Shown here: in pieces, positions 54,401-64,000 of the stretch
Layout: every line of letters begins with the position of its first letter
How positions within the stretch are numbered: position 1 is the first letter of the stretch
DNA from: Zingiber officinale
Lineage: Eukaryota > Streptophyta > Magnoliopsida > Zingiberales > Zingiberaceae
DNA length: 64,000 nt
Assembly: GCF_018446385.1 (NCBI RefSeq)
Contig: NC_056000.1
Coordinates: forward strand, 80,362,688-80,426,687
Reading direction: 5' to 3'
Position numbers and translations under genes: made by a program
Notes under the pieces: generated by a model
Told to the model about the DNA's origin: nothing
Databases searched by the model: none
Seen by the model: only the letters and a program-made list of their open reading frames with translations

Positions 54401-56786
54401 CTTCTGAATACACCGATAAACTGTCAATTAAGCTAGAACATAGATCATTATTACCTTCTGCCTCAACAGCATTGCTAGATTCTTCATTAACAGAATTGGT
54501 GGTAGGTACATCATTTGCAGGAACTGCTGAAGGAGCAGTGGTTGCCTCGGATTCTGGTCTAACTGATGCTGACTTAGATAGCATGTGTGCTGGAATTGAT
54601 GCCAGCGCACTATGTTTCATAACCTTGACCTGCATCCACATTCCATGTTATGGCAAGTAGACTTTTGTCATGATATAGCAAAGCCCGCGGGAATATAAAG
54701 TAAACATAAACACAAAACTAAAATGACATGCACATGTTTAAAGATAGCCAATAAATTCTGTAGTTAGTTGAATTGATTGTAATGGAAGGTGTTAATGTAG
54801 AGAGGGAAAGAGAAAAACATTTTAGTTAATGTAACTTGAATTGACCTAAAAGATTTGAATATTACTAGAAATGTAATCTCCGATAGAGTTCAACTTCAAT
54901 CCATGTAGCCATCTCCAATTTGTTGAGGCTAACATGTTCAAAAAGATGGCAATGGCAGTTTGTCTGAAACATACAATTGGTAGAAAGACACATACAAGCC
55001 TTTCAAAAAAAATGAATATTTAATAAGTTATTTTTTTAGCAATATGTATTAGGTATTACTTTAAAAAAGAGAATGCAAAGTCAAAGCAATAACTATCATG
55101 CCAAATGAAAGAATACTCAACAAACATGGCCACCATAAACCAGATTAGCAGACATTAGTCTTATTTCCCAATTATCAAAAACCATGCTCGCACCATACAA
55201 AATTTGAGCAAATTCAGGACATATTTATTAAAATAAGTTTATGTATGTTGTTTCAGAAACATTACTGACATCCTGATTCGTTGTCTATGGTTATAAGCTC
55301 ACAATTGAAAGGAAGAAAACACACTATTGGTGGTGTTTGTCCTTTTCATAGAAAATAGAAAGGGAATACAACAGTCATACCAAGATTTACATGGTTAAGT
55401 TTCCTATTATGACAATTTAACTTATAGTGTGTCATCAAGTTAATGCTCTTCTTATGAATCTATGATGCTAAGAGCTGAAACAAAATATGGACGCCAATTA
55501 GACTTCAGATCAAATGACCAACAGGTTGAATGCTAAATGGAGACTGCCACAGGATTGCCATTTAGCTTTAATAAGAATTATTAATGAAATGATTGCTGAG
55601 TGTTACATTAAAAATAAAGACCTACATAGATCATGTATTTACTTTCATTAATCAACAGTATTGCACCTATGATGAAAAGGCTATAGATTTAAGTTTCTGA
55701 TCTAGAAAACTGATGGTTAAGAAAGAAATAGTATATGAATGATTTTAGAGAGAGAGAAAAACAAGCAAATGATTATGAAGAAAAAAGACAACCAAAAATC
55801 ATGGTCATGTTTCTAAATTAGCAGCTCACAATTGAAGCATATGACTTTTTTGGCATGTCTTCTTGAGCAGTCACAGGAGTTGGTTCAACCGCCACAGCCT
55901 GGGAACTGTTTGGAACTTCAATAATCACCTCTTCTTTTGGCTCTTCGTGTTCCACAAACTGACCATCTTCTGGAGGATTATAGACTTCTCCACTGTTCAA
56001 CTTATCGTCATCTTCCGAGGCAGTTTGGTCTGGGTCGTGTGGCTCTTGTTGTGGTGGGCAACCTGGAAGAAGAAAACAATGCATTTATATTTTGAAATGA
56101 ACCAATAAAAAGTAGAGCAAGCCTTGAGACTTTTCAAGGTGCAGCAGCAGCAACACTATTACCCTGGTTCCCTTGCTGGTGTTCGCCCTCTTCAACAAAC
56201 CTGAATATATCATTCAACACAAAGAAACCCTTATCCTGGGGTGCGAGAAAGAAAGACTGAGTGAAGCCTCTTTTGATACTGTCCACCTCCGAAAGGTACC
56301 CAGTCACAAGCACAGTCACCCCGCCACCAAGAGATTCTTGAGCATCCACCGTCTTCGTCTCAGCTCTAACAGCACCCATCGACAATACCTTCTGATTGAT
56401 CGCCTAAATCCCATTCATCGACAAGTTGAAATAAGATACCTTCAGTAGAAAGAACCAATCCATTCTAAAACGTAGGTACGAAAGACCAAACATTTAGGGT
56501 TTAAGAGCACCCACCTGAGTAGTGGTGACCAAACTCATCTCTCCGTTGGCATCCGGTCGGCTGAGCAAGCTGTTCTCCTGGTAGAACCGGTGCACCAGCT
56601 CCGGCGACTGCTGAAGGATGAGATAGTACTGCTGAACGAAGGCTTTGCCCACCTGAACCACCAGCCATCAGATCACAAACCGAAGACACAAAAAGCCGGA
56701 AAGCATCAAATGAAAGGGACATAGGGAGACGTATCCGCTACCACTTGAGCGGGAAGCGGGGATCTGTCGACGCTTGAGGCGGCCAT
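51404..56786 (-). CDS. G3BP-like protein: NTF2 domain plus RRM, 9 exons
   Basis: RNA-binding protein of the Ras-GAP SH3-binding-protein-like family, linked in other species to stress granules. Coding exons: 56786-56742, 56652-56515, 56403-56163, 56062-55830, 54629-54455, 54368-54247, 54149-54084, 52075-52009, 51666-51404; joined in frame, 449 aa. NTF2-like domain about 12-135 (VGKAFVQQYYLILQQSPELV, then TKTVDAQESLGGGVTVLVTG, then FFLAPQDKGFFVLNDIFRFV). Acidic linker about 145-210. RRM about 280-345 with RNP2-like IFVKSLP and RNP1-like GFCYGFVTFE. Arg/Gly-rich C-terminal tail (RGGG repeats) typical of RGG RNA binding. The 2-kb intron before exon 8 contains repeat-derived DNA. Start chosen as the MAASSVDRSPLPAQV exon matching the family N-terminus. 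Confidence 0.93.
52085..53165. repeat. Repeat-derived insertion in intron 7 of the G3BP-like gene
   Basis: A GC-rich stretch (about 52140-52620) followed by a very AT-rich one (52620-53040), then ACCGAAACCTCGGCACAGGT-type sequence ending near 53165. Composition changes abruptly from the flanking intron. TTTCCAGCAGTTT is directly repeated at about 52119 and 52147. It looks like a degraded transposable element, but ends and class are not resolved. Confidence 0.4.
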
Positions 56787-57440
56787 TCGGCTAGAGCAGG
56801 AGATCCTCCGAACCCTGAAAGTAGATCCGAAGGGCGGACGAGGCGATGACGCAGGACGCTGTAGTATTGCGGTAGGATTGGTGATTGCCTCCTTTCCCTT
56901 CTAGGGTTTGGGTTTGGAGCTGAGGATCTAGAAAGGAAGAGGGGCGGGCGAGGAAAAGACCGCCGTGCGAACCCCTCCGCGACCTCTAAATATCTCGTCG
57001 TTTATTATTATTGAATATGAGAAATGATATGCAGCTCGAAACTGCATCTCGAATTTGTGCCGCGAACGATGTGGCATCCTGCGTGGACAGTGGCGGGTCA
57101 AAGTCAACATTTGGTTTTTTTTTTCTCTCCCCACTCGTTCTTTGGTTTTTTTTTTCACGCCCCGCTCGTTTCTTTTCTCGCCCGGCTCGCGCTTTCTCTC
57201 CCCCTCCTGCCCTAATTGGTTTTCTCCTCTCCCCGCTCCCTGCCGTCGCTCTTTCCCTCCGCTCGCTGCTCTCGGCCCTCCTGCCCTAGCATTTTCTCTC
57301 CGCCTCCTTGCCGTCGCTCTTTCCCTCCGCTCTCTGCTCTCGGCGCAAAGCCTCTTGCCGTCGCATTTCCTCTCCGGCTCCGTGCCCTAAATCTCTCGGC
57401 GCTCGGCGGAAAACTCTCCCCTGCCCTAAATCTGTCCTGA
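56787..57440. promoter_or_regulatory. Shared upstream region between the divergent G3BP-like gene and carrier fragment
   Basis: The G3BP-like start codon (56786, minus) and the carrier-like exon (from about 57510, plus) point away from each other. The carrier side (57110-57430) is CT-rich, with an imperfect ~85-bp tandem repeat containing CCGTCGCTCTTTCCCTCCGCTC-like words. A donor-like CAG|GTATGAG near 57444-57448 suggests a 5' UTR exon. Bidirectional activity is inference. Confidence 0.35.
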
Positions 57441-57511
57441 ATCAGGTATGAGGTGTTTTCCTTAGCTGATTTTTGTCCAAATCGACTCGATTTTCTGCTA
57501 TTCGGACCTTA

Positions 57512-57656
57512 GCTGATGAAGATTCTTGCTCGGCGGTGACGACGATAGTGAATCTCGCGGAGGAGGCGAAGCTCGCGCAAGAGGGAGTCAAGGTTCCCAG
57601 TCACACGATCCTGAGCATCTGCAAGTCCCTTGTGGCCGGTGGAGTAGCGGGAGGAG
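57512..57656 (+). pseudogene. First exon of an ADNT1-like mitochondrial adenine nucleotide carrier, orphaned
   Basis: In-frame translation ADEDSCSAVTTIVNLAEEA, then SICKSLVAGGVAGGV matches the N-terminus of plant ADNT1-type mitochondrial carriers, up to the position where the family's first intron falls (donor GT|GTGAGT at about 57657). The codon where ATG is expected is TTA, and no other in-frame ATG exists before an upstream stop. None of the following carrier exons (PX-D/E-XX-K/R repeats) is seen downstream in the window. It is therefore a truncated fragment or a gene whose body has been lost. Confidence 0.65.
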
Positions 57657-58534
57657 TGTGAGTTACTTTGGTCTCTTTTCACCAATATTGACTGACACTG
57701 ATCTGTTCTTTTTTTTTTCTTGAAATTATTGATGATTAGAGTTGCTTTCCTGTTTTTTTCTTCCAACTATTCATTGATCGTGTCTGGGTGCAAAGGTTGC
57801 TTTCTGGTTTCTTATGGCCTATTGACCTGTAATCTTGGTTCTCTCATTTTTTTTTGTTTCTTGCAAGTCTTACCCTTCCCAAAATGTCATTAGTCACGTC
57901 GACATTTCAGCGGAATAATTATTGCAAGTTTGATGCTCAACGATTATAACTTTTAACTCCTTATTACTTATCATATGGTATGTGTTCATACAGATTTGAA
58001 TTTTATGCAGATTGGTAGTCTTTCATAAAATTCAGAATGAGTCATCATTCCGACACATGATACCAGCCTGACTAACTACCCATACGAAGCTGACACACTG
58101 CACAATTCTAACCTGTGAATTGGCATGCCATCCAATATGTAATGTCAGAGGCTTATGCATAGGCCTTGAGAGCTATAGCAAATGAGAGTTGAAATCATAT
58201 GGCCCTACAACATTTAGTCAAATAAGTATTTTCCTTCATAGTTAATTCAGTCAATATTTTCGTATCTTGTAAATTAGGTTCTGAGACTGCATGCTAATGA
58301 ATGTACAGAGCAAGATTCTCCATCACAAGGAAAAACTGATGGAGGCAATAAGGTTTTGTTTTACTTAGTGGTTATTATCAAAATGAGATAATTTATGTAG
58401 TACTTATTGTTGATTTATACAATAACATAAAATAGATTATTTCCTATTTTTCCATTGATTTAGCATACAATCTATGAGCATTACAAAATAAATGAATCTA
58501 AATAATTCTTGTTTGCTTAATAGGTTGTTAAAAG
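57657..58534. other. Noncoding DNA between carrier fragment and GRF ORF
   Basis: AT-rich, no exon recognised; the expected second carrier exon is absent. A splice-acceptor-like TTGCTTAATAG lies at about 58514-58524, ahead of the GRF ORF. Confidence 0.35.
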
Positions 58535-58903
58535 ATGGCATCATCAAGTTACAGCTCCATTGACGACGCAAAATTTGAACATGTACCATGTAGAGATTGC
58601 GGACGAAGAACATTGGTATGTGTTTCTAGATCGAGCAAAAATCCCGGAAGGAGGTATTATGGATGTGCGCAACATGGCTGGCAAAAGTGGGTGGTAGGCG
58701 ATACTTTGTCTAATGAAGACAGAAGTGACATATGTCATGGAAGGTTAGGAAGAATAGAGTCAAGGTTAGGAAGTGAATACATTGCTTCTCGTGGGCATAA
58801 TTTAGGAAATTGGAATGTACCATCAGCGGTCTGGATATTAGTTATAGTGAATTTAACTCTTTTGGCTGTATACCTTATTACTTTGTTAGTTCGGTCTTGT
58901 TAA
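58535..58903 (+). CDS. GRF-type zinc-finger protein with C-terminal membrane segment, 122 aa
   Basis: Single-exon ORF from ATG 58535 to TAA 58901-58903. Residues about 18-60 hold a GRF zinc-finger pattern: C-R-D-C-G-R, then KNPGRRYYGC and a Trp pair (WQKWV). The spacing is compatible with the CGHC-type zinc site of plant GRF proteins. The C-terminus (about residues 97-120, VWILVIVNLTLLAVYLITLL) is a single predicted membrane span. Such small GRF-plus-TM proteins are common in plant genomes, often as multi-copy or transposon-associated genes of unknown function. It may be an exon joined to an upstream 5' UTR. Could be a gene or a transposon passenger. Confidence 0.6.
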   Translation: MASSSYSSIDDAKFEHVPCRDCGRRTLVCVSRSSKNPGRRYYGCAQHGWQKWVVGDTLSNEDRSDICHGRLGRIESRLGSEYIASRGHNLGNWNVPSAVWILVIVNLTLLAVYLITLLVRSC

Positions 58904-59793
58904 TTAGTGGAGTAATGTTGGTGATGTAATGTGATAGGATAATTTGTTTTTAGTTAAGATGGATAATGCAGAACATGTTATATAATGGTTTGATAATTTG
59001 TAATGATGTATTCTGCTTTGTTCTTCTTTCCGGACTTATTTAGTTGGATATAAGATACAACAAATCAACTTGGTTGTTACTTCATGAAAGCTAAGGCACT
59101 TTTTCTTTTCACAACAAAATATGTTCAGATTTAGTCGAGTTTATACTAACCAAAGCGATCAATCTTTTCGCTAGAGTGCTCAAACTCTGTTCTCCCAGCA
59201 TTTTCCCATTATAAAACAAAGGGAAAAAACATCTTTAATGATCTCTATGTAGAATTCAATCTGGTATTCAAGCAAAAGTGAGACATACCACTATGCAGAT
59301 ATTTGAATGGAAAGTTTAAATTGGGCTTCTTGTTTGTTGCCAAGGAAGAAAACTTACTACAGGGCCAAAAAGAGAGAATCCGTTTTAACCTTTTTAAATT
59401 GGTTGCTTTCTGATTAAATTTAAATTAACTTCAAATTCTAATTAACTTCAACAAATTTCACGGATTAGTAGACAAGCATCCCGTATTACTGGGTTTTTGC
59501 ATAATTCTATAAAGTTACTTTCCAGCGATGAACCGGAACAACCTCTAATTTGCAATGATAAAATTTATATACTTTAGCAAGCTTGAATAGTTGAATTCTT
59601 AGTACTTCTTCTTTCATGCATTTTTAGACCTTAGAATGTTTAAACCATGGGAGATTTACTTAGTTTGTTAGTAATTATGTTAGAATGTTGGTTAATAGTT
59701 GCTAGAATATATTCCAATTGATTTTAGAATTGTTGTGTGAAGTTTTAGCACGCCATAGTGCTGAAATCAGAGTTTCAGGGTGAAATCAGAACC
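58904..59793. other. Noncoding AT-rich DNA
   Basis: The first ~150 bp may be the 3' UTR of the GRF ORF. Otherwise no gene or repeat recognised. Confidence 0.35.
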
Positions 59794-60261
59794 TAGATCG
59801 GTCTACAGACCGATCAGGGTGTGGGTTGTACGCCTGGATCGGTCAGCTGACCGATCCATGCGCGAACAGAGAGTTCGCGTCTGTTATGGATTGGTCAGCC
59901 GACCGATCCAGATGCGAACAGAGGAATACGAAGCTTACTGATCGGTCTGCCGACCGATCAGTGAGCCACTGGATCGGTCTGCCGACCCATCAGTGTACTC
60001 CTGGATCGGTCGGTAGACCGATCCAGCCCCATACAGAAACAATGGTGCGAACAGAGAGCACACACGCTCACTGATCGGTCAGCAGACCGATCAGTAAGCC
60101 ACTGATCGGTCTCACTGACCGATCAGGGACCAGCTGGATCGGTCGGCAGACCGATCCAGCAGCGTACAGGATTGCAGGTGTAGTTTATGGATCGGTCGGT
60201 TGAACGATCCGGAGGTTCCTACCGTGCCAGTATCAGTAGATCGGTCTGTGGATCGATCCGA
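59794..60261. repeat. Isolated palindrome array (about 11 units, GATCGGTC word)
   Basis: Consecutive 20-26 bp inverted repeats spaced about 15-45 bp apart. Arms TGGATCGGTCAG/CTGACCGATCCA (perfect), CTGATCGGTC/GACCGATCAG and CTGGATCGGTC/GACCGATCCAG alternate. The last two units are worn. It uses the same word as the arrays in element B, but no gag, PBS or LTR end of that family is visible nearby. The ORF at 59826-60074 is a by-product. Confidence 0.9.
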
Positions 60262-60712
60262 AATTTATTATCAGGTGTAAACACCTCCCCTAGTTTACAC
60301 CTCCCCAGAACACTAAGTTAAACTTTACAGCGTTTAGTTCAGTAAAATTTTAATAAATCCAGTTTTCATTCCGCATTAATAACGCATTAATAGTCCAGCA
60401 CAGCATTACGTAACGGTCCGGCCTCGCAGCCTAGTCAGTAGGAGGCGGATCGTTACATATACGTACAATTTGGATGTAACCAAATGGGTTGGACTAACAG
60501 TTAGATGCTTGCAAATGTTGTAAAGGAAAAGTGATGATGGTACCAGCACCCACTTCTGTACAAGAAACATACTTGAAAGCTACACAACCACTGAATGATA
60601 TATTTCAATAGTTTTCAGAATTGTCTCTAGTGATGACTGATGACATTTATTTTTGAGAAACATACGAGAAACATACTTGAAAGCTACAATACCATCAGAA
60701 TTCAGAATTGAT
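60262..60712. other. Noncoding DNA with an inverted-repeat motif
   Basis: Contains a ~45-bp imperfect inverted repeat (GTAACGGTCCG at about 60411 with CGGATCGTTAC at about 60447), resembling LTR-end sequence. Nothing else recognised. Confidence 0.35.
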
Positions 60713-61054
60713 TTAATATTTCACATTCATATCGTCTTTAGTTTTATTGCGCACTGGAGAACTGTTTGCCTTTTTCAGATTCCTCTTTGCCTTTTCAGGT
60801 TCATTGTTGGTATTTGTTGATTGACCAGTTGCAGTATTTGAAGCAGAATTATTTTGCACGCGCCTTGATTTTCCTAATTCAATTTCCACAGCTCGGTTGG
60901 TTTGGCCTTTCAAATTAATTCTCCGTTTCGATTTGGCTGTAGGCACTGAGAAACTGATAGTGGTCCATCTATCTAACCAGCTGAAGACTGAATTGGGGTC
61001 TCGTTTATCATAGTTAATCTGCAAAGGTTTTGCCCGAATTGAGGACGTAAGAAG
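60713..61054 (-). pseudogene. IQD-type (IQ67-domain family) C-terminal exon fragment
   Basis: After an acceptor (CTGCAG before 61054) the frame reads LLTSSIRAKPLQINYDKRDP, NSVFSWLDRWT and PTAKSKRR, then a basic, Ser/Asn-rich tail to TAA/stop at 60713. This is the conserved block found after the IQ motifs in plant IQD calmodulin-binding proteins. No IQ67 exon (calmodulin-binding IQ motifs) is seen between here and 62263, so the gene is truncated. It lies on the same strand and just downstream of the FAR1-like transposase. It could be a transduced fragment or an old neighbour. Confidence 0.55.
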
Positions 61055-62263
61055 CTGCAGAACATGAATGACTTATAAGCACAGAAATCTGTTGGTAGAT
61101 CAATTCTTACAAAACCAACAAAAACATAATCAATGATAAAGCAAAAAAATACTAAATAAAATCTAAAGGTCAACGAATAGGAGGGAGAGTGAACGTAGTA
61201 GACCCCCAACTTATTTGGAAGTAATTTCTAAGGCGAAGGAAGAATGATAAGATGAAAATAACCCTGTCCTATTTGTTTTACACCTCTCAAATTATGGCAA
61301 TCTACAAAACAGGTCCAAAAGATGATAATTTTACAGAGGCTAATGTAAGATATACTATCAAGTAGAAATACAAATTGGTATAGTAAAAACCCTAAAGATG
61401 CTAAGCCATCAGAATACAATAGCAATAACTGCAGATTTTTGCAGGTACTCTACCAAATGCTGTCATATCAAACTGCTATCTTAATTTTTGCATGCTTGGA
61501 AAAGGATTCAAACATAAAATATGGGTGCGATAAAAAACTAGCTAAACTTGAGAATTCAAATCAAGCCAAACCCATGTTTGATACAAAAAATATTTAGATT
61601 AGAGAGCTAAACCAGCTAAACTTGAGAATTCGCCATAAAAAAAATTTTATATAACACACATACCTTCCATATAAATGCGTTTGATGAAAACTTCCTTTTC
61701 CAAGCATCCTATGCTATGGGATCCTGAAAATAAATTGAGCATATTAAATACTATGGACATGAAAACTTGTCTAAACTACCACAATCAGGCACTTAAGTAT
61801 AGAATCAGTCTGGAAATATTTAGATAAGTTGATGAGATTTGCACAGGAAGTAAAAAAAAAGAGAACAGATGCTTAGTTTAGTCCCCCTTGAGTAGGATGT
61901 CCCCCTCTTTGTTGAGAATAACAAAGTTTGTTTATAAGATAAATAATAGCAAAGTACATGTGAATTAGTAATTTTCCACAAGGACTAGCTTGTTCATAAG
62001 GTGCATTTCCTATACGAGTTTCATGACACTTCTTTGAAAACACAGATACAGATTTGTCATCAGTTCAACTACAAAATGGCATGCATAGCTACAATTAACC
62101 ATCACACAGAATTCAACAAGCTTAGAAACACAAGAAACAAGCATCATAAAGACTGCCTTCTTGGCCCCTGACAAACCACGCCAAAAGCCTGAACACGCAA
62201 GAATCTTGTGTTATGTGTTGCATCACAGAATATCAATCTGCATGATGACAATTAGAATGCTGA
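61055..62263. other. Noncoding DNA between IQD fragment and FAR1-like gene
   Basis: No exon recognised. A CTAAACTTGAGAATTC word is directly repeated at about 61542 and 61617. The IQ motifs expected upstream of the IQD fragment were looked for and not found. Confidence 0.4.
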
Positions 62264-64000
62264 TTAGTTATTGAAACTGACATTAAATAATGTGTTTTGA
62301 CACTGATGTTTGCCCAGATGTACCTCTCTGGTCACTAGCTCCTGGTTTTTGAGAACAGAAAGAATTGAATGGCTGGTTGTTGTCGTCATCATTATGTTGT
62401 TGATTGGCTGGTTGTCACAGAATGAATGACCTAACATTGTATTCAACAAAGAGCCCTATAAATAATAAATAGAGATATTTGGCTATAAATATCTATATAA
62501 AGCAAAAGTTATCTCATAGGTATCAAACAATAATCCTCTATCGCTTAAAACATAATAAATCATACCTTTCTTCTGGCCTTTGCAACTGATTTCTTCATAA
62601 TTTGTTCAATCTTAGATTGTTTCCTCTTTGTGGGTGGACGACCTCGAGATCTTACTTTTAATGGAGAGTGTATTGTTTTTGAACTCGATGTAGATGCTTC
62701 TTTGAAATGGTCCGCTCTTGAATGATCTATTTGAATAGCAATCAATTTTTCCTTCGCATCTTTCAAGATTTCCACCAAAACATAACAACCGTCGTCATTA
62801 TTTGCCCTAAGATGTTGAACCTCTTGTATCAATGGAGTGAGAATATTATACCGATGTCTTTCTCCATCACAAACATATTCATCATAAATGTTAGTGACAC
62901 TTTGATAACCACGCTTAATATCTTTGCGCCATCGATCAATAATATAATTCATAGGAACCTCAATCACCTTCATTCGTATCAACACAGAGATCACATGCCT
63001 ACATAAAATTCCCCGAAACTCAAAAAGATGGCATAGACACTTAACTTGACAATCTAACTCAGTATAATCTACCTTGAAGGAAGCATCTCTTATAGGGTCT
63101 CCATTTTTTCCCAACAATGTTTCTACCACTTCAAATATAAAAGCAACCCCTTCTTGCCTCACTAGTGAGGTATTGCAAAACATCAACCCTCTTATCTCAT
63201 CATGGAACAACTTAAATAAGTTGTTAGTGTAGAAACTTTGAAATTGTCTTTCAATAGGATAACCAGAAATTACTGGTATCATAGAATTAAAAGAACCAAA
63301 ATCCAAATTTTTTTCTTTTTCAATCTTCTTCTTCAGAGCATTATCAAACTGTTCAACAAATTGCTTCAAAGAAGTTTTTGAATGAACATATTCATCAAAA
63401 AAAGCATTCATACTTTCACTCCTTTGGGATGTGGACATACCTGCCCAAAACTTATCTTTGACATACACAGGTATCCATCTATTCCGCTGTTCATACAAAG
63501 ATTTCAACCAGTCATTGTTCTCGAAATTAAAAATCTCAATCATTTTCATCCAATTCTCATCACATTCATCAATACTAAGTGAGTTGTAAACAATATTTTT
63601 CAATTGTTTCTTTATCAGCTTATATTGAGCATGCCCACCTAATTTTGCTGGTAATTTTTTCATTATATGCCAAAGACACAAACGATGATGAGAATCCGAA
63701 AATATCTTTTCAATAGCAATTGTCATGGCACGACACTGATCTGTGATTATGGCCTTTGGAGCACGCCCAAGCATACATGTCAGCCAAGATTTGAACAACC
63801 ATATGAATGTTTCTGAATCTTCACTTGATAATTATCCACATCCAAGCAAAATGGATTGACCATGATGATTCACCCCAACAAAAGGAGCAAATGGCATATC
63901 ATAACTATTAGTCAAATAAGTTGTATCAAAAGTCACAACATCAGAAAAATAATGATATGCAGCCCTACATCTTGCATCTGCCCAAAAAACATTTCTTATT
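62264..64000 (-). pseudogene. FAR1/FRS-like MULE transposase gene, partial, one nonsense codon
   Basis: Relative of Mutator-like transposases domesticated in plants as FAR1/FHY3 factors. The main exon runs from the window edge to 62566. A phase-0 donor (AAG|GTATGA) joins it to a last exon at 62455-62264. DDE core: [20 protein letters not shown] (first Asp), KAIITDQCRAM (second Asp), SQRSESMNAFF (Glu). The SWIM zinc finger follows (KCLCHLFEFRGILCRHVISVL), then an RGRPPTKRK basic patch like an AT-hook. TAA at 63834-63832 interrupts the conserved GCG-LLSSEDSETFIWLFKSW block; otherwise the frame is clean for over 400 codons. The N-terminal FAR1 zinc-finger region is off the window. Confidence 0.8.

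Overview
The window looks like nuclear DNA of a flowering plant, probably a monocot. Spliced genes with GT-AG introns and GC-rich exons (RBOH, bHLH) sit in AT-rich DNA crowded with LTR retrotransposons. The plant families named here (RBOH, subgroup-XII-type bHLH, NTF2-RRM G3BP-like, FAR1-like, IQD, ADNT1-like carrier, DUF3754) were assigned from recognised protein motifs, not database searches. Species is not resolved; a Zingiberales-type monocot is only a guess.

Layout. 1-6.5 kb: a decayed Ty1/copia element on the plus strand (gag, protease, integrase, RT, RNase H, putative 3' LTR), preceded by an unexplained acidic-repeat frame. 6.5-8.8 kb: a minus-strand LTR remnant and a TIR element. 9.6-14.2 kb: exon remnants of a DUF3754 (TMEM143-like) gene, split by a Ty3/gypsy-type LTR that is itself interrupted by a 2.4-kb solo LTR with a perfect 5-bp target duplication. 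16.5-19.9 kb: an intact 8-exon respiratory burst oxidase (RBOH, 915 aa) on the minus strand. 22.2-40.7 kb: a nest of gag-only LTR retrotransposons (TR-GAG/LARD-like). Element B (27764-34718, TSD ATAAC) is complete and lies inside element C, whose 3' LTR is also the 5' LTR of a truncated relative, A. 41.6-43.7 kb: an intact 7-exon bHLH transcription factor (507 aa), minus strand. 43.9-49 kb: AT-rich intergenic DNA. 49-50.4 kb: a TIR-bounded element filled with a pyrimidine-rich array. 51.4-56.8 kb: an intact 9-exon G3BP-like gene (449 aa), minus strand. 57-59 kb, plus strand: an orphan first exon of an ADNT1-like mitochondrial carrier and a GRF zinc-finger ORF. 59.8-60.3 kb: a palindrome array. 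60.7-64 kb, minus strand: a FAR1-like MULE transposase gene with a nonsense codon and an IQD-type C-terminal exon.

The least expected signal is structural. The LTRs of the gag-only elements contain long tandem arrays of short hairpins whose two arms change together from unit to unit (CCTGG/CCAGG, CCTAAC/GTTAGG, CCAAG/CTTGG and so on), plus arrays of longer palindromes built on a word specific to each element family (AATCGATCG in A/C, GATCGGTC in B). The same word recurs in the 3' internal region of the same element and, for the B word, in an isolated array at 59.8 kb. Three intact host genes (RBOH, bHLH, G3BP-like) remain, all on the minus strand; no functional link between them is evident.
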